DNA of 64,000 nt from Kitasatospora sp. NBC_01250 (GTDB lineage Bacteria > Actinomycetota > Actinomycetes > Streptomycetales > Streptomycetaceae), in contig NZ_CP108476.1 of the NCBI RefSeq assembly GCF_036226465.1, forward strand, positions 1,736,001 through 1,800,000. The letters are read 5' to 3'. Position 1 is the stretch's first letter. Each line of letters starts with the position of its first letter. A program made the position numbers and the translations under genes. The notes below the pieces were generated by a model, which saw only the letters and a program-made list of their open reading frames with translations, did no database searches and was not told the DNA's origin. Positions 57,001-64,000 of the stretch are shown piece by piece.

Positions 57001-60000
57001 GGCGAGACCTGCTCGTCGAGCGTCTCCCGCAGCAGCTGCGCCACGGCCGCACGCGGCGTGTCGTCGCCGCCGAGCTCGACCAGGCGGGGCTCGACGCCCC
57101 GCGTGGTCAGCGCCCGCAGCACGGCGAGCGTGGCAGCGTCCTCGGCCGCGCCGGCCGGGACGGCCAGCAGCCAGTCGCCGACCGCCGGGCGGGCGGCCGG
57201 CTCGCGCACCGGCCGCCACCCGGCCCGGTAGCGCCAGCTGTCCACGGTCGCCTGCTCGCGGCTCTTGCGGCGCCAGGCCGAGAGCGCGGGCAGCACCGAG
57301 CTGAGCGGCTGGTCGCCGCCCAGGTCGAGAGCGGCGGTGAGGGTGTCCAGGTCACCGCTGTCGACGGCCGCCCAGAAGTCGGCGTCCACGGCATCGGTCG
57401 GCGCCGCGCCCGGGGCCGGGGTGGCGGCGTTCTCCAGCCAGTACCACTGGCGCTGGAAGGCGTAGGTGGGCAGGTCGACCCGGCGGGCACCGGTGCCCGC
57501 GAAGAACGCCGGCCAGTCCACGGCGATGCCCCGCACCTGGAGCCGGGCGAGCGCGGTGGTCAGCGTGCGGACCTCCGGGCGCTCGCCACGCAGCACCGGC
57601 ACGAAGACGGCACCCTCGACGGAGACGCTCTCCTGCCCCATCGCGGACAGCACACCGTCCGGGCCCAACTCCACGAAGCTGCGCACACCCTGGCCCTCCA
57701 GGGCCGTGACGGCATCCGCGAAACGCACCGCCTCACGGACATGACGCACCCAGTACTCGGGATCCGTCAGGTCCGCCGACCGGTCCAAGGTGGAGACGAT
57801 CGGGATCGTCGGCGCGCAGAAGCCCAACTCCGCGACGACGGCCCGGAACTCCGCCAGCATCGGCTCCATCAACGGCGAATGGAACGCGTGGCTGACACTC
57901 AGCCGCTTGGTCTTGCAGTCCAGTTGCCCGGCCACCTCCAGCACCGCCCGCTCGGCACCCGAAAGCACCACAGCCAAAGGCCCGTTGACAGCAGCGATAC
58001 CCACATCCGAGCGGCCCTCCAGCAGCGGCAGCACCTGCGCCTCGCCCGCCTGCACCGCCACCATCGCACCACCGGACGGCAACGCCTGCATCAGACGACC
58101 ACGCGCCACCACCAACCGCGCCGCATCCGCCAGCGACAGCACCCCCGCCACATGCGCCGCAGCCAACTCACCGATCGAGTGCCCCGCCAGGAAATCCGGC
58201 CGCACACCCCACGACTCCACCAACCGGAACAGCGCCACCTCCAACGCGAACAACGCCGGCTGCGTGTACGCCGTCTCGTCCAACAACGCATCCGCCTCGG
58301 CCAGCGGCATCCCCAGATACCGGTCCAGCTCCCCGCGGACCGCGTCGTACGCCGCCGCGAACACCGGGAACGCACCGTACAGTTCAGCACCCATCCCGGC
58401 CCGCTGACTACCCTGACCGGTGAACAGGAACGCCGTCCGGCCCGCCGCACCGGCGGTGCCGAGCACCGCGTCGGCGCTCGGGCCGCCGGCGGCCAGCGCC
58501 GCCAGCGCGACGGCGAACTCCGCACGCTCGCCGCCGATCAGCACCGCGCGGTGCTCCAGCATCGCGCGGCCGGTGGCCAGCGAGTAGGCGAGGTCGGCGG
58601 TGGTCGCCTCGGGCGTGGCCTCCAGGTGGGTCAGCAGCGCCTGGGCCTGGTCGCGCAGCGCCTCGGCGGTGCGGGCCGACAGCAGCCACGGCAGGGCGGC
58701 GGGCACCGGACGCGGGGCCTCGGTGTCCGCCGTGGCCTCGGCGACGGGTGCCTGCTCCACGATGGTGTGGGCGTTGGTGCCGCTGAACCCGAAGGAGGAG
58801 ATGCCCGCCCGGCGCGGCCGGCCGGTCTCGGGCCACGCGCGGGTCTCGGTGAGCAGGTCGACCGCACCGGCCGCCCAGTCGACGTTCGCCGAGCGCCGGT
58901 CGGCGTGCAGGGTGCGCGGCAGCATGCCGTGCCGCATCGCCATGACCATCTTGATGATGCCGCCGACGCCGGCCGCCGCCTGGGTGTGGCCGATGTTCGA
59001 CTTCAACGAGCCCAGCCAGAGCGGGGCTTCGGCCGGGCGCTGCTGGCCGTAGGTGGCGAGCAGCGCCTGCGCCTCGATCGGGTCGCCCAGCGCGGTGCCG
59101 GTGCCGTGCGCCTCCACCGCGTCGACCTCGGCGGGCGTCAGACCGCCGTCGGCCAGGGCCTGGCGGATGACGCGCTGCTGGGCGGGACCGTTCGGCGCCG
59201 TCAGGCCGTTCGACGCGCCGTCCTGGTTGATCGCGGTGCCGCGCACCACGGCGAGCACCGGGTGGCCGTTGCGCCGGGCGTCCGAGAGCCGCTCGACCAG
59301 CAGCATGCCGACGCCCTCGCCCCAGCCGGTCCCGTCGGCCGCGTCCGAGAAGGCCTTGCAGCGGCCGTCGGCGGCCAGGCCGCGCTGGCGGCTGAAGTCG
59401 ATGAACGCCTCGGGTGTCGCCATCACGGTGGCACCACCGGCGAGCGCCATCGTGCACTCGCCCTGGCGCAGCGCCTGCACGGCCAGGTGCAGGGCGACCA
59501 GCGAGGAGGAGCACGCGGTGTCGACCGAGACCGCCGGGCCCTCCAGGCCCAGGGTGTAGGCGATCCGCCCGGAGGCGACGCTGCCGGCCGTGCCGGTGCC
59601 GAGGTAGCCCTCGACGCCCTCCGGCACGGCGCCGATCCGGGTGGCGTAGTCGCTGCTCATCACGCCCGCGAAGACGCCGGTGCGGCTGCCGTGCAGGGCG
59701 GCCGGGTCGAGGCCGGCCCGCTCGATCGCCTCCCAGGAGGTCTCGAGCAGCAGGCGCTGCTGCGGGTCCATCGCGAGCGCCTCGCGCGGCGAGATGCCGA
59801 AGAACGCGGGGTCGAACAGGCCGACGTCGTGCAGGAAGCCGCCCTGGTCGACGTAGCTGGTGCCGTGGTGGTCCGGGTCCGGGTCGAAGAGGTGCTCCAG
59901 GTCCCAGCCACGCCCGGCCGGGAACGCGCCGATCGCGTCGGTCCCGCCGGTGACCAGCCGCCAGAGGTCCTCCGGCGAGCGCACGCCGCCCGGGTAGCGG

Positions 60001-63000
60001 CAGGCCATGCCGATGATGGCGATCGCCTCGTCGGACGCACGGGCGGGGGCCGGCGCGCCGGTGGCGGTGGCCGGCTGCTGGGCACCGGCGATCTGGCTGC
60101 GCAGGTACTCGGCGAGGGCGGCCGGGGTCGGGTAGTCGAAGATCAGGGTGGGCGGCAGCCGCAGGCCGGTGGCCGTGTTGAGCGCGTTGCGCAGCTCGAC
60201 GGAGGTCAGCGAGTCGAAGCCGAGCTCCTTGAACGCCCGGCCGGCCTCGATCACCTCGGGCGAGGCGTGGCCCAGCACGGCGGCCACCCGCACCCGCAGG
60301 ACTTCGAGCAGCTCGCGCTCCAGCTCGGCCTCGGGCAGGCCGGCCAGGCGGCGCAGCAGCTCCGAGCCGCCACCCGCACCGGCCTGGGCGGTGCGCCGGG
60401 CCGGGGTCCGGACCAGGCCGCGCAGCAGGGCGGGCAGTGCGCCGGTGGCGGCCCGGGTGCGCAGCGCGGTCACGTCGAGGTGCATCGGCAGCAGGGCGGC
60501 CCGGCCGAGGCCGGCGGCGGTGTCGAGCAGGGCCAGGCCCTCGGCGTTGGTCAGGCCGCGCATGCCGTCGCGGGCCAGACGCTGGAGGTCGGCGGCGTCC
60601 AGGGTGCCGGCCATGCCGCCCTCGGCCCAGGGGCCCCAGGCGAGGGAGAGGGCGGGCAGGCCGCGCTGGGTCCGGTGGGTGGCCAGCGCGTCCAGGAAGG
60701 CGTTGGCCGCCGCGTAGTTGGCCTGCCCCGCGCCGCCGAGCGTGGCGGCGTTCGAGGAGTAGAGCACGAAGGCCGACAGGTCGAGCCCGGCGGTCAGCTC
60801 GTGCAGGTTGAGCGCCGCGTCCACCTTGGGGCGCAGCACGGCGTCGAGCCGCTCGGGCGTGAGCGAGGAGAGCACGCCGTCGTCGAGCACGCCGGCGGTG
60901 TGGATGACGGCGGTGAGCGGGCGCTGCAGGGAGCCGAGCAGCGCGGCGAGTGCGGTGCGGTCGGCCGCGTCACCGGCCGCGACCGTCACAGTGGCGCCCG
61001 ACTGCTCCAGCTCGGCGACGAGTTCGGCCGCGCCCGGGGCCTGGGAGCCGCGCCGGCTGGTGAGCAGCAGGTGTCGGGCGCCGTGCTCGGTGACCAGGTG
61101 CCGGGCCGCGACGGCGCCCAGCGCGCCGGTGCCGCCGGTGATCAGCACGGTGCCGTCCGGGTCCAGCGGGGCCGGGACGGTCAGGACGACCTTGCCGATG
61201 TGCTTGGCCTGCGAGACGAAGCGGAAGGCCTCCGGCGCGCGGTGGATGTCCCAGGTCGCGATCGGCAGGTGCGCCAGCGCCCCCTGCTCGAAGAGCGCGA
61301 GGACGGCGGCGAGCATCTCGCCGGTGCGCTCGGGCCCGGCCTCGATCAGGTCGAAGCCCTGGTAGCGCACCCCCGGGTGCTCGGCCGCCACCTGCTCCGG
61401 GTCACGGACGTCCGTCTTGCCCATCTCCACGAACCGCCCGCCGCGCGGCAGCAGCCGCAACGAGGCGTCCACGAACTCCCGCGCCAGCGAGTCGAGCACC
61501 ACGTCCACGCCCCGGCCACCGGTGGCCGCGCGGAACCGCTCCTCGAAGTCCAGGTCACGCGAGGAGGCGATGTGCTCGTCGTCCAGACCGAGCTCACGCA
61601 GCGCGTCCCACTTGCCCGCACTCGCGGTGCCGTAGACCTCCGCACCCAGGTGCCGAGCCAGTTGCACCGCCGCCATGCCCACACCACCGGCCGCCGCGTG
61701 GATCAGCACCGACTCGCCCGCCCGCAGGTCCGCGAGGTCCACCAGCGCGTAGTAGGCGGTCAGGTGGACCAGCGGCACCGAGGCGGCCTGCGCGAAGGTC
61801 CACTGCTGCGGCATCCGGGCGATCTGCTGGCGGTCCGTCACCGCAATGGGCGCGAAGCCGCCGGACAGGATGCCGAACACCCGCTCGCCGACGGCGAGAT
61901 CGGTGACGTCCGGCGCCACCTCCAGGACGACGCCCGCGCCCTCCAGGCCCAACAGGCCGGCGTTGCCCGGGTACATGCCCAGCGCGTTGAGCACGTCACG
62001 GAAGTTCAGACCGGCCGCGCGCACGCCGATCCGGACCTGGCCCGCCTCCAGCGGCGCGACGGCCGCCGGGTACTCGACCAGCGCCAGGTTGTCCAGCGTT
62101 CCCTTGACCGGGATGTCCAGCCGCCAGGCGACCGCGCCGACCGGCTCGGTGAGCGCGTCGTCGCCCACTACCCGCACCAACCTGCTGACGTAGCACTCTC
62201 CCTGACGCAGCGCCAGCTCCGGCTCGCCGGAGACCAGCGCGGCCGGCAGGGCGGCCGCCGAGGCGTCGTCCAGGTCCAGCAGCACGAACCGATCGGGGTT
62301 CTCCGCCTGCGCGGAGCGGATCAGGCCCCAGACCGCGGCGTGCGCCGGGTCGGCCGGCTCCTCCCCCGCCAGCGGCGCGACCGCACCCCGGGTCACCAGG
62401 ACGAGGCGCGAGTCGGCGAACCGCTCCTCGGCGAGCCAGTCCTGCACCAGGCCCAGCACCCGGTGCGTCACCTCCCGCACCGCGTCCGCCGACGGCTCGC
62501 CGCCGCGCGGCGCACACGGCACGAACACCGCCTCCGGCACCACCTCGGCCGCCGCCACCGCCGCCAGATCGGCGAAGGTCTCGGCCCCGGCGAAGGCGCC
62601 GAGCGCGGCCCACCGGCCGGGCGCGGGCGCGGTGGCGGGGACGGGAGCACCGGCGGGGACGGGCAGCGCCGTCCACTCCACCCGGAAGAGCGCCTCGTGG
62701 TGCGCGGCGCGGGCGGCGCCCAGCTGCTCGGCGGAGATCTCGCGCAGCGCCAGCGAGCGCACCGACATCACCGGCGCGCCGGTGCCGTCGGCGAGTTCGA
62801 GCGCCACCTCGCCCTGGCCCAGCGGCACGACCCGCACCCGCAGCGCGGCGGCGCCGGTGGCGTGCAGGGCGACGCCGGTCCAGCTGAACGGCAGACCGCC
62901 GCGCAGCGCACCGTCGGAGCGCTCGGAGCCGTCAGCGCCGTCAGCGGCGCCGAGCGCATGCAGGGCGGCGTCCAGCAGCGCGGGGTGCAGGCCGAACCGG

Positions 63001-64000
63001 TCGGCGTCCTCCTCGGTGCCGGTGGGCAGCGCGATCTCGGCGAAGATCTCGCTGCCGCGCAGCCAGGCGGCCCGCAGGCCCTGGAAGGTGGGCCCGTAGC
63101 CGAAGCCGGCCTCGATCAGGCCGGTGCGCAGCTGCTCGACGTCGACGGCGCGGGCGCCGGCCGGCGGCCAGGCGGTCAGCTCGAAGCCGGCCGGCGCGGC
63201 CCCGGCGCCGAGCACACCGGTGGCGTGCCGGGTCCACGGCTCCTCGGCCGGGGCGCCCTCGATCCGCGAGTGCAGGCTGAGCGAGCGGCTGCCGTGCTCG
63301 TCGGCGCCGCTGACCACGATCTGCAGCTGCACGCCGCCCTGCTCGGGCAGCAGCAGCGGGGCCTCCAGGGTGAGTTCCTCGACCAGGTCGCAGCCGACCT
63401 GGTCCCCGGCCCGGATCGCCAGGTCGACGAAGGCGGTGCCGGGCAGCAGCACGGTGCCCCGCACCGCGTGGTCGGCCAGCCACGGGTGGGTGTCCAGGGC
63501 GAGGCGGCCGGTGAAGAGGAAGCCGTCGACGTCGGCCAGCGCCACCGCGGCGCCCAGCAGCGGGTGGTCGGCGCTGCCCTGGCCGATCGCGGCGACGTCG
63601 CCGAGCGGGCTGCCGCTCTCCAGCCAGTAGCGCTCGCGCTGGAAGGCGTAGGTGGGCAGCTCGACCCGGACGGCCTGCTGGCCGGCGAAGACGCCGTCCC
63701 AGTCGAGCACGCTGCCGCGCACCTGGGCCTGGGCCAGCGCGGCGGTGAAGCTGTGGACCTCCGGGCGCCCGGCCCGCAGCAGCGGCAGGAAGGCGACCGG
63801 CTCGGTGACGCACTCCTGGCCCATCGCGGACAGCACGCCGTCCGGACCCACCTCGACGAAGGTGCGCACGCCTTCGCGCTCCAGCGTCTCGACGGCGTCG
63901 GCGAAGCGGACGGCCTCGCGGACGTGGCGCACCCAGTACTCGGGGTCCGTCAGGTCGGCACCCTGGTCCAGCGTCGAGACGATCGGGATCTTCGGGGCGC
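31104..64000 (-). CDS. Giant type I polyketide synthase PKS-D: at least seven modules, 5' end outside window
   Basis: The last 10,964 residues of a very large synthase; the frame is open through the right edge, so its start and first KS are not seen. In order: D1 (AT end)-DH-ER-KR-ACP, D2 KS-AT-KR-ACP, D3 KS-AT-DH-KR-ACP, D4 KS-AT-KR-ACP, D5 KS-AT-DH-KR-ACP, D6 KS-AT-KR-ACP, D7 KS-AT-KR-ACP, then a docking segment ending [14 protein letters not shown]4 and D6 have methylmalonyl AT signatures (GHSQGE, YASH); D2, D3, D5 and D7 have malonyl signatures (GHSIGE, HAFH). D1 contains the only ER in the window. All visible DH motifs and KR catalytic residues are intact. D1-D6 KRs are B type and D7 is A type. 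Modules D3-D4 and D5-D6 form a duplicated pair about 9.74 kb apart. A start drawn at 63932 would be false: the AT reading continues upstream of it without interruption. Confidence 0.97.
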   Translation of the reverse strand, partial: APKIPIVSTLDQGADLTDPEYWVRHVREAVRFADAVETLEREGVRTFVEVGPDGVLSAMGQECVTEPVAFLPLLRAGRPEVHSFTAALAQAQVRGSVLDWDGVFAGQQAVRVELPTYAFQRERYWLESGSPLGDVAAIGQGSADHPLLGAAVALADVDGFLFTGRLALDTHPWLADHAVRGTVLLPGTAFVDLAIRAGDQVGCDLVEELTLEAPLLLPEQGGVQLQIVVSGADEHGSRSLSLHSRIEGAPAEEPWTRHATGVLGAGAAPAGFELTAWPPAGARAVDVEQLRTGLIEAGFGYGPTFQGLRAAWLRGSEIFAEIALPTGTEEDADRFGLHPALLDAALHALGAADGADGSERSDGALRGGLPFSWTGVALHATGAAALRVRVVPLGQGEVALELADGTGAPVMSVRSLALREISAEQLGAARAAHHEALFRVEWTALPVPAGAPVPATAPAPGRWAALGAFAGAETFADLAAVAAAEVVPEAVFVPCAPRGGEPSADAVREVTHRVLGLVQDWLAEERFADSRLVLVTRGAVAPLAGEEPADPAHAAVWGLIRSAQAENPDRFVLLDLDDASAAALPAALVSGEPELALRQGECYVSRLVRVVGDDALTEPVGAVAWRLDIPVKGTLDNLALVEYPAAVAPLEAGQVRIGVRAAGLNFRDVLNALGMYPGNAGLLGLEGAGVVLEVAPDVTDLAVGERVFGILSGGFAPIAVTDRQQIARMPQQWTFAQAASVPLVHLTAYYALVDLADLRAGESVLIHAAAGGVGMAAVQLARHLGAEVYGTASAGKWDALRELGLDDEHIASSRDLDFEERFRAATGGRGVDVVLDSLAREFVDASLRLLPRGGRFVEMGKTDVRDPEQVAAEHPGVRYQGFDLIEAGPERTGEMLAAVLALFEQGALAHLPIATWDIHRAPEAFRFVSQAKHIGKVVLTVPAPLDPDGTVLITGGTGALGAVAARHLVTEHGARHLLLTSRRGSQAPGAAELVAELEQSGATVTVAAGDAADRTALAALLGSLQRPLTAVIHTAGVLDDGVLSSLTPERLDAVLRPKVDAALNLHELTAGLDLSAFVLYSSNAATLGGAGQANYAAANAFLDALATHRTQRGLPALSLAWGPWAEGGMAGTLDAADLQRLARDGMRGLTNAEGLALLDTAAGLGRAALLPMHLDVTALRTRAATGALPALLRGLVRTPARRTAQAGAGGGSELLRRLAGLPEAELERELLEVLRVRVAAVLGHASPEVIEAGRAFKELGFDSLTSVELRNALNTATGLRLPPTLIFDYPTPAALAEYLRSQIAGAQQPATATGAPAPARASDEAIAIIGMACRYPGGVRSPEDLWRLVTGGTDAIGAFPAGRGWDLEHLFDPDPDHHGTSYVDQGGFLHDVGLFDPAFFGISPREALAMDPQQRLLLETSWEAIERAGLDPAALHGSRTGVFAGVMSSDYATRIGAVPEGVEGYLGTGTAGSVASGRIAYTLGLEGPAVSVDTACSSSLVALHLAVQALRQGECTMALAGGATVMATPEAFIDFSRQRGLAADGRCKAFSDAADGTGWGEGVGMLLVERLSDARRNGHPVLAVVRGTAINQDGASNGLTAPNGPAQQRVIRQALADGGLTPAEVDAVEAHGTGTALGDPIEAQALLATYGQQRPAEAPLWLGSLKSNIGHTQAAAGVGGIIKMVMAMRHGMLPRTLHADRRSANVDWAAGAVDLLTETRAWPETGRPRRAGISSFGFSGTNAHTIVEQAPVAEATADTEAPRPVPAALPWLLSARTAEALRDQAQALLTHLEATPEATTADLAYSLATGRAMLEHRAVLIGGERAEFAVALAALAAGGPSADAVLGTAGAAGRTAFLFTGQGSQRAGMGAELYGAFPVFAAAYDAVRGELDRYLGMPLAEADALLDETAYTQPALFALEVALFRLVESWGVRPDFLAGHSIGELAAAHVAGVLSLADAARLVVARGRLMQALPSGGAMVAVQAGEAQVLPLLEGRSDVGIAAVNGPLAVVLSGAERAVLEVAGQLDCKTKRLSVSHAFHSPLMEPMLAEFRAVVAELGFCAPTIPIVSTLDRSADLTDPEYWVRHVREAVRFADAVTALEGQGVRSFVELGPDGVLSAMGQESVSVEGAVFVPVLRGERPEVRTLTTALARLQVRGIAVDWPAFFAGTGARRVDLPTYAFQRQWYWLENAATPAPGAAPTDAVDADFWAAVDSGDLDTLTAALDLGGDQPLSSVLPALSAWRRKSREQATVDSWRYRAGWRPVREPAARPAVGDWLLAVPAGAAEDAATLAVLRALTTRGVEPRLVELGGDDTPRAAVAQLLRETLDEQVSPAGVLWLPALDGDPARTATVVQALGDAGITAPLWCLTRGAVSTGRTDRTATPEQARLWGLGRVVALEHPDRWGGLIDLPVTLDQRALARLAGVLGGAEDQVALRASGLFARRLVRSTRGEAVGWRPSGTVLVTGGTGALGAEVARWLARNGAEQLLLAGRRGPNAPGVDELTDELAALGATATVAACDVADRAALAELLAAHPVTAVFHTAGVLDDGLLDDLTAERFAAVARPKVDAARNLHELTGELSAFVLFSSIAGTIGSAGQANYAAANAYLDALVEQRRADGLPATAIAWGPWARGGMAVDPAVEQRLRRDGLPPMDPALAVAALQQALDHGDGALMVADLAWDRFLPGFTAARPSELFGDLPEARPATGGATGTLPGTAPDTLAGRLAGLAPADQQRALLDLVRSAVAAVLAHGDAETIESGRAFKELGFDSLTAVELRNRLGAATGLTLPTTLVYDYPTAAALAGHLHAELLGRHTAAATPALRAAGAEDEPIAIVAMSCRFPGGVSSPEQLWQLLVAGTDAMSGLPEDRGWNTDALYDPDPERVGKIYTREGGFLYDAAEFDPAFFGISPREALAMDPQQRLLLETTWEAFERAGIDPDTLRGSRTGVFAGTNGQDYLALLMNSPEELEGHLGTGTSASVLAGRLSYTFGLEGPAVTVDTACSSSLVALHLAVQALRNGECTLAVAGGATVMATPDTFLDFSRQRGLSADGRCKAFSAAADGTAWGEGAGVLLVERLSDARRNGHPVLAVVRGSAVNQDGASNGLTAPNGPAQQRVIRQALADARLTPAQVDAVEAHGTGTALGDPIEAQALLATYGQERAADQPLWLGSIKSNIGHTQAAAGLAGVIKMVMAMRHGVLPRTLHADEPTPHVDWTAGAVALLTEATTWPGTGEPRRAGVSSFGFSGTNAHVVLEQAPEAAEPVAEATVRPAVLPVVLSARDAEALRAQAERLLSAVAGVELADAAYSLATTRAALEQRAVIVAGERGELLGGLAALAGGESVAQVVTGSVVEGRTAFLFTGQGSQRAGMGAELYGAFPVFAAAYDAVRGELDRYLGTPLAEADALLDETAYTQPALFALEVALFRLVESWGVRPDFLAGHSIGELAAAHVAGVLSLADAARLVVARGRLMQALPSGGAMVAVQAGEAQVLPLLEGRSDVGIAAVNGPLAVVLSGAERAVLEVAGQLGCKTKRLSVSHAFHSPLMEPMLAEFRAVVAELGFCAPTIPIVSTLDRSADLTDPEYWVRHVREAVRFADAVTALEGQGVRSFVELGPDGVLSAMGQESVSVEGAVFVPVLRGERPEVRTLTTALARLQVRGIAVDWPAFFAGTGARRVDLPTYAFQRRRFWPRTPITAAGDVASIGLGAAGHPLLGASVELPDSDGVVFAGRLSVQSHPWLADHVVMGSILLPGTAFVELAIRAGDQVGCEVLEELTLEAPLVLPERGGVQLRLALSAVDESGRRPLTMHSRPEDALAEEPWTRHATGVLAPGSATAPGFELAEWPPAGATAVGVEDLYERLAAAGFGYGPVFQGLRAAWRHEGEVYAELRLPEAAHEDAAGYGLHPALLDAALHALGLDITGPEGAEAPRQARIPFAWNGVSLYASGATALRLRLSERNQETAALLLADESGQPVASIESLVSREVSDTQVHAARGGFVESLYRVEWAALPVSAAPAGRWAVLGAEAFGAAAFADLPALGAAVDGGLTVPDAVFLTLGAASEAGAAAVREVLHRALAVVQAWLADERFAGSRLVLVTSGAVAADASGVTDLAQAPVWGLVRAAQGENPDRLVLLDLDGGDFSREALSAALAAGEPELAVRAGTLRAPRLARVAAAVESSPVEPVPVFDTDGTVLVTGASGLLGTLVARHLVAEHGVRSLLLVSRRGGQAPGADELVTELAALGASAVVAACDVADRDALAALLAEHPVSAVVHTAGVLDDGIVSSLTPERLDTVLRPKLDAALNLHELTDDLSAFVLFSSAAGTMSSPGQGNYAAANVFLDALASRRRAQGLAATSLAWGPWADSSGMVGSLDELDVQRMSRGGIHGLSAAEGLSLLDAATATGEAALVPIRLDLAALRAQAAAGTLPALLRGLVRVPARRVARSGAAGGSELTARLLALPAGEREAALLELVCGRVAAVLGYADAGAVEAGRAFKELGFDSLTAVELRNELNGATGLRLPATLIFDYPSPLALAAFLLAELLGDAVATSVTGPAPAAADDPIAIVGMACRYPGGVESPEDLWQLVFSGADAVSGFPATRGWDLASLYHPDPDHQGTTYAREGGFLHDAGMFDPAFFGISPREALAMDPQQRLLLETSWEAVERAGIDPATLRGSRTGVFAGVMYHDYATGISELPDGVEGHIGTGVSGSIASGRVAYTFGFEGPAVTVDTACSSSLVALHWAIQALRNGECTMALAGGVTVMATPETFVDFSRQRGLSADGRCKAFSGDADGTGWGEGVGMLLVERLSDAERNGHPVLAVVRGSAVNQDGASNGLTAPNGPSQQRVIRQALANAGLSAESIDVVEAHGTGTPLGDPIEAQALLATYGQERSVERPLWLGSLKSNIGHTQAAAGVGGIIKMVMAMRHGVLPRTLHVNEPSPKVDWASGAVELLTEAREWPASGGPRRAAVSSFGISGTNAHVVLEFAPTTEVQPAAAPAGVVPLVLSAKSGAALEGQAARLLARLAERPEVGLLDVGHSLLASRSVFEHRAVVVAGDRETAERGLAALASGGVAAEVVRGVSGSAGKVAFVFPGQGSQWAAMGARLWEESAAFRASIEACGVALAPFADGWSLEDVLLGRAGEAWLERVEVVQPVLWAVMVSLAEVWRAAGVRPSAVIGHSQGEIAAAVVAGALSLEDGARVVALRSRAIAAGLAGRGGMVSVALPVAGVRERLAGWGEARVSVAAVNGPSSVVVSGEPAALDELLVSCEAEGVRARRVPVDYASHSAQVEAIRAELLELLAGIEPRAGQVPLLSTVSGAWVDGSGMDAEYWFTNLRATVEFENAVGTLLAEGFGTFVEVSAHPVLAMAVQEGIEAAGRDAVAFGTLRRHEGGPERLFASLAEAHVRGIAVDWAGFLADRGARRIDLPTYAFQRERYWLESDGSVARPEAVLDEVDSRFWEAVERGDLAELTGTADLDGDQPLSSALPLLSAWRRRHREQTVIDGWRYRDSWLPVADATSAALSGSWLVVVPASLAEDPAVLGAVAVLTGRGVTVRQVEVDAAAAGRGALAELLAGVTADGVLSFLALDESVSVAGSLALVQALGDAGVGGPLWCVTRGAVSVGGAERLVGAVQAQVWGLGRVVALEHPERWGGLIDLPEVLDEGALSRLAGVLAGLGGEDQVAVRASGVFGRRLVRAGRGEAVAWRPSGTVLVTGGTGALGAEVARWLVRTGAERLLLTSRRGLEAPGAVGLREELAALGAEVTVAVCDVADREALAALLAAHPVSAVFHTAGVLDDGVLEGQTPERFAAVARPKVDAARNLHELTDGLDAFVLFSSMAGSVGSAGQANYAAANAFLDALAEQRRADGLAATSIAWGAWAEAGLATEEVVADRLRRDGVVGMAPALGITALQQALENGDVTVTIGDIVWEQLAPEFAAVRPGNLFDEIPEVQRLRAAAAQPGGTDTAAGPGTSLAGRLAGLSPVEQDRALLELVRAQVAAVLGYADASAVEAGRAFKELGFDSLTAVDLRNRMNAATGLRLPATLVFDYPSAAVLAEHLRSELLGTAKPLSTAVPATFASAAGLADEPIAIVAMSCRFPGGVSTPEQLWDLLIAGGDAVVDFPADRGWDLDSLFDDDPEQLGKIYTRKGAFLQDATRFDPAFFGISPREATTMDPQQRLLLETSWEAFERAGIDPAVLRGSQAGVYIGTNGQDYISLLGEGQEGVEGHRLTGTATSVLAGRLSYTFGLEGPAVSVDTACSASLVALHLAVQALRSGECSLALAGGVTVMSTPDLFIEFSRQRGLSVDGRCKAFAGAADGTGWGEGAGMLLVERLSDAQRNGHPVLAIVRGSAVNQDGASNGLTAPNGPSQQRVIRQALVNARLTADQVDAVEAHGTGTRLGDPIEAQALLATYGQQRPADQPLWLGSIKSNIGHTQAAAGVAGVIKMVMAMRHGMLPRTLHVDEPTPQVEWSAGAVTLLTEATAWPQTGAPRRVGISAFGVSGTNAHTILEQAPETAPEPVTEATVSPAVLPVVLSARDANALRAQAERLLSAVAGVELADAAYSLATTRAAFEQRAVIVAGEMDELLGGLAALAAGKSVAQVVTGSVVEGRTAFLFTGQGSQRAGMGAELYGAFPVFADAYDAVRGELDQYLETPLGEADALIDETAYTQPALFALEVALFRLVESWGVRPDFLAGHSIGELAAAHVAGVLSLADAARLVAARGRLMQALPAGGAMVAVQAAEAQVLSLLAGRSDVGIAAVNGPTSVVLSGAEQAVLDVAAQLDCKTKRLTVSHAFHSPLMEPMLAEFRALAAELTFHAPTIPIVSTLDQSADLATPEYWVRHVREAVRFADAIATLEQHGVRTFVELGPDGVLAAMGQEIATAERTAFVPVLRAGRPEVRSAVTALAQAHVRGIPVDWPAFFAGTGARRIDLPTYPFQRQHYWPERPFAGTGDVAAAGLAPAGHPLLGAAVPLAAADGFLFTGRLSVQSHPWLADHVVLGSVLLPGTAFVELAIRAGDQVGCEVLEELTLEAPLVLPEHGGVQVQLSVEAADASGRRVVSLHSRPQDALAEAPWTRHATGVLAPGSAAAPGFEPAEWPPAGATVVGVEDLYERLAAAGFGYGPVFQGLRAAWRLGEDVYAEVRLPEAAHGDAARFGLHPALLDAALHAVGLGELLASDGGGRLPFAWNGVTLHATGASAVRVRMSPAGRDTVALVLADESGRPVASVDALAMREVSEEQIRAAGGEFTDSLFQVAWQNLPVAAAGAAGRWAALGAEAFGAARFADLAALGAAVQDGLTTPEAVFLSLDSASTVREALHGVLAVVQAWLSDERFAGSRLVLVTRGAVAVDTSGVTDLVHAPVWGLVRSAQSENPGRFVLLDLDGQQTRGPIAGALASGEPELAIRAGEVLVPRLARVAAAVESSPVEPVPVFDADGTVLVTGASGTLGGLVARHLVAEHGVRSLLLVSRRGAQAPGADELVAELTVLGASAVVAACDVADRAALAALLAEHPVSAVVHTAGVLDDGIVSSLTPERLDTVLRPKLDAALNLHELTDDLSAFVLFSSAAGTFGGPGQGNYAAANVFLDALATWRRAQGLAATSLAWGAWANGGMIGSLAEADVQRMSRGGVQGMSAAEGLALFDAACAADQAVLVPMRLDFAALRAEAAAGTLPPLLRGLVRVPTRRAVEAGTAGAATGSALVRTLTALPAGEREAALLELVCGRVAAVLGYADAGAVEAGRAFKELGFDSLTAVELRNELNGATGLRLPATLIFDYPSPLALAAFLLAELLGDAVATSVTGPAPAAADDPIAIVGMACRYPGGVESPEDLWQLVFSGADAVSGFPATRGWDLASLYHPDPDHQGTTYAREGGFLHDAGMFDPAFFGISPREALAMDPQQRLLLETSWEAVERAGIDPATLRGSRTGVFAGVMYHDYASGISELPEGVEGHIGTGVSGSITSGRVAYTLGLEGPAVTVDTACSSSLVALHWAIQALRSGECTMALAGGVAIMSTPEVFVDFSRQRGLSADGRCKAFSGDADGTGWGEGVGMLLVERLSDAERNGHPVLAVVRGSAVNQDGASNGLTAPNGPSQQRVIRQALTAAGLTADQVDAVEAHGTGTPLGDPIEAQALLATYGQERSVERPLWLGSLKSNIGHTQAAAGVGGIIKMVMAMRHGVLPRTLHVNEPSPKVDWASGAVELLTEAREWPASGGPRRAAVSSFGISGTNAHVVLEQVPEPVGESVAVSGPVPLVLSAKSGAALAGQAARLLSLLGERPEVGLLDVGHSLLASRSVFEHRAVVVAGDRETAERGLAALASGGVAAEVVRGVSGSAGKVAFVFPGQGSQWAAMGARLWEESAAFRASIEACGVALAPFADGWSLEDVLLGRAGEAWLERVEVVQPVLWAVMVSLAEVWRAAGVRPSAVIGHSQGEIAAAVVAGALSLEDGARVVALRSRAIAAGLAGRGGMVSVALPVAGVRERLAGWGEARVSVAAVNGPSSVVVSGEPAALDELLVSCEAEGVRARRVPVDYASHSAQVEAIRAELLELLAGIEPRAGQVPLLSTVSGAWVDGSGMDAEYWFTNLRATVEFENAVGTLLAEGFGTFVEVSAHPVLAMAVQEGIEAAGRDAVAFGTLRRHEGGPERLFASLAEAHVRGIAVDWAGFLADRGARRIDLPTYAFQRERYWLESDGSVARPEAVLDEVDSRFWEAVERGDLAELTGTADLDGDQPLSSALPLLSAWRRRHREQTVIDGWRYRDSWLPVADATSAALSGSWLVVVPASLAEDPAVLGAVAVLTGRGVTVRQVEVDAAAAGRGALAELLAGVTADGVLSFLALDESVSVAGSLALVQALGDAGVGGPLWCVTRGAVSVGGAERLVGAVQAQVWGLGRVVALEHPERWGGLIDLPEVLDEGALSRLAGVLAGLGGEDQVAVRASGVFGRRLVRAGRGEAVAWRPSGTVLVTGGTGALGAEVARWLVRTGAERLLLTSRRGLEAPGAVGLREELAALGAEVTVAVCDVADREALAALLAAHPVSAVFHTAGVLDDGVLEGQTPERFAAVARPKVDAARNLHELTDGLDAFVLFSSMAGSVGSAGQANYAAANAFLDALAEQRRADGLAATSIAWGAWAEAGLATEEVVADRLRRDGVVGMAPALGITALQQALENGDVTVTIAAVAWEKVAAETAAVRPSRLFDEIPEARTVMEAALASAPAANSESSLAGRLAGLSPVEQDRALLELVRAQVAAVLGYADASAVEAGRAFKELGFDSLTAVDLRNRMNAATGLRLPATLVFDYPSAAVLAEHLRSELLGAAQPLSTAVPATFASAAGLADEPIAIVAMSCRFPGGVSTPEQLWDLLIAGEDAIGGFPTDRGWDIENLYHPDPDHQGTTYARGGGFLDSATEFDPTFFGISPREALSMDPQQRLLLETSWEAFERAGIDPAALRGSQAGVFIGTNGQDYANLLVDGLEGVEGHRLTGTATSVISGRLSYTFGLEGPAVSVDTACSASLVALHMAVQALRSGECSLALAGGVTVMSTPDLFIEFSRQRGLSVDGRCKAFAGAADGTGWGEGAGMLLVERLSDAQRNGHPVLAIVRGSAVNQDGASNGLTAPNGPSQQRVIRQALVNARLTADQVDAVEAHGTGTRLGDPIEAQALLATYGQQRPAERPLLLGAVKSNIGHTQAAAGVAGVIKMVMAMRHGMLPRTLHVDEPTSHVEWSAGAVSLLTEATAWPQTGAPRRVGISAFGISGTNAHTILEQAPESAAEPVTEVAVSPSVMPVVLSARDADALRAQAERLLPVAAEAEPVDVAHSLATGRAALERRAVVLAGERDELLGGLAALAAGESLAQVVTGSVVEGRTAFLFTGQGSQRAGMGAELYGAFPVFADAYDAVRVELDQYLETPLAEGDALLDQTAYTQPALFALEVALFRLLRSWGVRPDFLAGHSIGELAAAHVAGVLSLTDAAKLVAARGRLMQALPAGGAMVAVQASEAEVLPLLADRSDVGIAAVNGPTSVVLSGAEQAVLDVAAQLDRKTKRLTVSHAFHSPLMEPMLAEFRALAAELTFHAPTIPIVSTLDQSADLTDPEYWVRHVREAVRFADAIATLEQHGVSTFVELGPDGVLSAMGQEIATAERTAFVSVLRAGRPEARSAVAALAQAHVRGIPVDWPAFFAGTGARRIDLPTYPFQRQHYWPEHLPAATAATLTGESRTGAQATDARFWEAVESEDLAALAATLEVEGGSELSAVLPVLSAWRRQQREQSVVDGWRYRITWKPLAAEPTGRLNGSWLLVVPAARAEDARVATTAQALTAAGAEVHRFPVEAAACDRAALAEALRAGAADLVGVVSLLALDEEPHPTHPVLPAGLAATAMLTQALGDAEIGAPLWCVTSGALATGPADTAGSPAQAQVWGLGRVVALEHPERWGGLVDLPSTVDRRAAASLAAVLADTDTSTGTGTGTGTGTGTKPSTGAGAATGTSASTGPGARPEAGAGEDQLAIRRSGVLVRRLARAARPQASVPAWKPRGTVLVTGGTGALGAEVARWLARNGAEHLVLTGRRGADAPGAEELRQELAELGAQVTLEACDVADGPAVAALLKRLTAEEPGGTPLRAVVHAAGVTQDTALTHSDLGELSWVMDAKVSGAVHLDAALGETDLDAFVLFSSIAGVWGSGGQAGYAAANAFLDALAERRRAAGLVATSVAWGPWGEIGMAAEDPQAAEQLRRRGLRVLAPELGIAALQQALDHQETALTVADVDWALFAPAFAAARPRPLLDEVPEARAALAVGTPADEGDGAEQSAAFVERLRALPAAERDRTLLDLVRAEVAAVLGYAGAGAVDADRAFNELGFDSLTAVELRNRLTVASGLRLPTSLVFDYPNPTALAEHLGAEIVPDAVDSAAPVLAELDALDQRLTAMSADDADRARVTARLQALMAKWTVTEDAADGAEDEELANASADDLFDIISREFGRD
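32619..32660. repeat. Hexanucleotide microsatellite coding (Thr-Gly)n
   Basis: Six head-to-tail hexamers (CGTGCC or TGTGCC on the plus strand, 32619-32654) and a half unit encode alternating Thr-Gly in the KR region of module D7. Flanking sequence continues as degenerate Ala/Gly/Thr/Ser repeats to about 32540. Being a multiple of six, length changes would keep the frame. Confidence 0.85.
36012..40580 (-). other. Module D6: KS-AT(methylmalonyl)-KR(B)-ACP
   Basis: KS about 40580-39310, AT 39000-38050 with GHSQGE and YASH (YASH codons at 38406-38417), KR catalytic part 37140-36570, ACP 36330-36080. The KR has LDD and no proline five residues before the catalytic tyrosine, hence B1 type, which predicts a hydroxyl next to an unepimerised methyl branch. 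Confidence 0.88.
36502..39092 (-). repeat. 2.6-kb tract identical to module D4 (copy 1)
   Basis: Covers the AT and KR of module D6. Every block I compared matches 46246-48836 base for base at an offset of 9744 bp; the match ends at 36501/46245 on one side and 39093/48837 on the other. Codons end in G far more often than in the flanking DNA. Confidence 0.88.
40581..45746 (-). other. Module D5: KS-AT(malonyl)-DH-KR(B)-ACP
   Basis: KS about 45746-44470 (DTACSASL), AT 44170-43260 (GHSIGE, HAFH), DH 43110-42240 with intact [12 protein letters not shown] catalytic part 41700-41130 with LDD, ACP 40880-40630. Expected product: trans double bond. Its ACP and the start of the next KS match module D3/D4 almost exactly (about 40200-40885 against 49945-50630). 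Confidence 0.88.
45747..50327 (-). other. Module D4: KS-AT(methylmalonyl)-KR(B)-ACP
   Basis: KS about 50327-49050, AT 48750-47790 with GHSQGE and YASH (codons at 48150-48161), KR catalytic part 46880-46320 with LDD and no B2-type proline, ACP 46070-45820. Same chemistry as D6: hydroxyl plus methyl branch. Its KR-ACP linker (about 46092-46245) differs from D6 although both flanks match. Confidence 0.88.
46246..48836 (-). repeat. 2.6-kb tract identical to module D6 (copy 2)
   Basis: Partner of 36502-39092. It lies within the larger D3-D4 / D5-D6 bimodule duplication, but unlike the rest of that unit it shows no drift, which points to later homogenisation. Confidence 0.88.
50328..55511 (-). other. 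Module D3: KS-AT(malonyl)-DH-KR(B)-ACP
   Basis: KS about 55511-54240, AT 53940-53040 (GHSIGE, HAFH), DH 52880-52010 with intact [12 protein letters not shown] catalytic part 51440-50880 with LDD, ACP 50630-50390. Expected product: trans double bond. Confidence 0.88.
52951..53939 (-). repeat. AT tract shared with module D2 (copy 1)
   Basis: About 990 bp covering the AT domain of module D3, matching 57451-58439 at an offset of exactly 4500 bp with about seven base differences seen by eye. The match breaks sharply at both ends. Confidence 0.85.
55512..60029 (-). other. Module D2: KS-AT(malonyl)-KR(B)-ACP
   Basis: KS about 60029-58750, AT 58440-57540 (GHSIGE, HAFH), KR structural part from about 57400 and catalytic part 56630-56090 with LDD and intact Ser/Tyr, ACP 55840-55570. 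Predicted result: one B-type hydroxyl. Confidence 0.88.
57451..58439 (-). repeat. AT tract shared with module D3 (copy 2)
   Basis: Partner of 52951-53939 in the adjacent module. Upstream and downstream the two modules diverge: D2 goes directly to a KR, D3 to a DH. The tract therefore corresponds to an AT-sized exchange unit. Confidence 0.85.
60030..64000 (-). other. Module D1 (partial): AT end-DH-ER-KR(B)-ACP, fully reducing
   Basis: The window edge cuts the AT; its last part (64000 to about 63710) resembles the malonyl ATs here, but the specificity motifs are outside. DH about 63560-62700 has intact [12 protein letters not shown] about 62130-61160 has LNFRDVL and the nucleotide loop [10 protein letters not shown] 61150-60590 has LDD and an intact Ser/Tyr pair; ACP 60340-60090. 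Expected product: a saturated CH2-CH2 unit. Confidence 0.85.

Noticed and set aside
60590..61150. Suspected inactive KR in module D1 (FVLYSSNAA instead of FVLFSSxAG)
   Set aside because: The serine 13 residues before the tyrosine, the tyrosine and the nucleotide motif are all present, so it should be active.
63932..63932. Possible PKS-D start codon near the right edge
   Set aside because: The codon lies in the middle of an AT domain; the preceding bases (63933-64000) read as the upstream AT sequence ending in TDPEYW in the same frame, so the gene continues outside.

Overview
The window is about 73% G+C by eye, with strong third-position G/C bias. It carries actinomycete-type modular polyketide synthase (PKS) genes, so the source is almost certainly a Streptomyces/Kitasatospora-type actinomycete. 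About 61.6 of the 64 kb is one block of type I PKS genes, all on the minus strand, so transcription runs from high to low coordinates.

Layout from left to right: a cytochrome P450 on the minus strand, cut by the left edge (1-1099); a divergent control region (1100-1566) with a perfect inverted repeat; a small plus-strand conserved hypothetical gene (1567-2166); a convergent gap with a strong hairpin terminator (2167-2409); then PKS-A (2410-5973, one module), PKS-B (6028-21351, three modules), PKS-C (21373-30879, two modules), a 71-residue ORF wedged between two PKS genes (30879-31094), and the giant PKS-D (31104 to beyond 64000, at least seven modules, start outside the window). Letters run against transcription; biosynthetic order is D, C, B, A. 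Gaps between PKS genes are 54 and 21 bp, and the small ORF is coupled to PKS-C by a TGATG overlap, so this looks like one operon whose promoter lies outside.

Docking segments fit the order D-C-B-A. Reading domains in that order gives thirteen extension steps: fully reducing (D1), hydroxyl (D2), alkene (D3), hydroxyl with methyl (D4), alkene (D5), hydroxyl with methyl (D6), hydroxyl of the opposite type (D7), hydroxyl (C1), hydroxyl of the opposite type (C2), alkene (B1), hydroxyl (B2), probable ketone (B3, with damaged DH and KR) and ketone (A1, no KR). This predicts a long partly unsaturated polyol chain ending in adjacent ketones, as in large polyol macrolactones. PKS-A ends in a docking segment, not a thioesterase, so at least one more PKS protein must act after it and be encoded elsewhere. 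The loading module is also outside. I do not assign a named product.

The block is a mosaic of recent copies: an apparently exact tract of about 2.6 kb shared by modules D4 and D6, a 1-kb acyltransferase tract shared by D2 and D3, and a 0.8-kb ketosynthase tract shared by B3 and C2. Some of these patches use visibly different codons from their surroundings. No RNA genes, insertion sequences or CRISPR arrays were seen.
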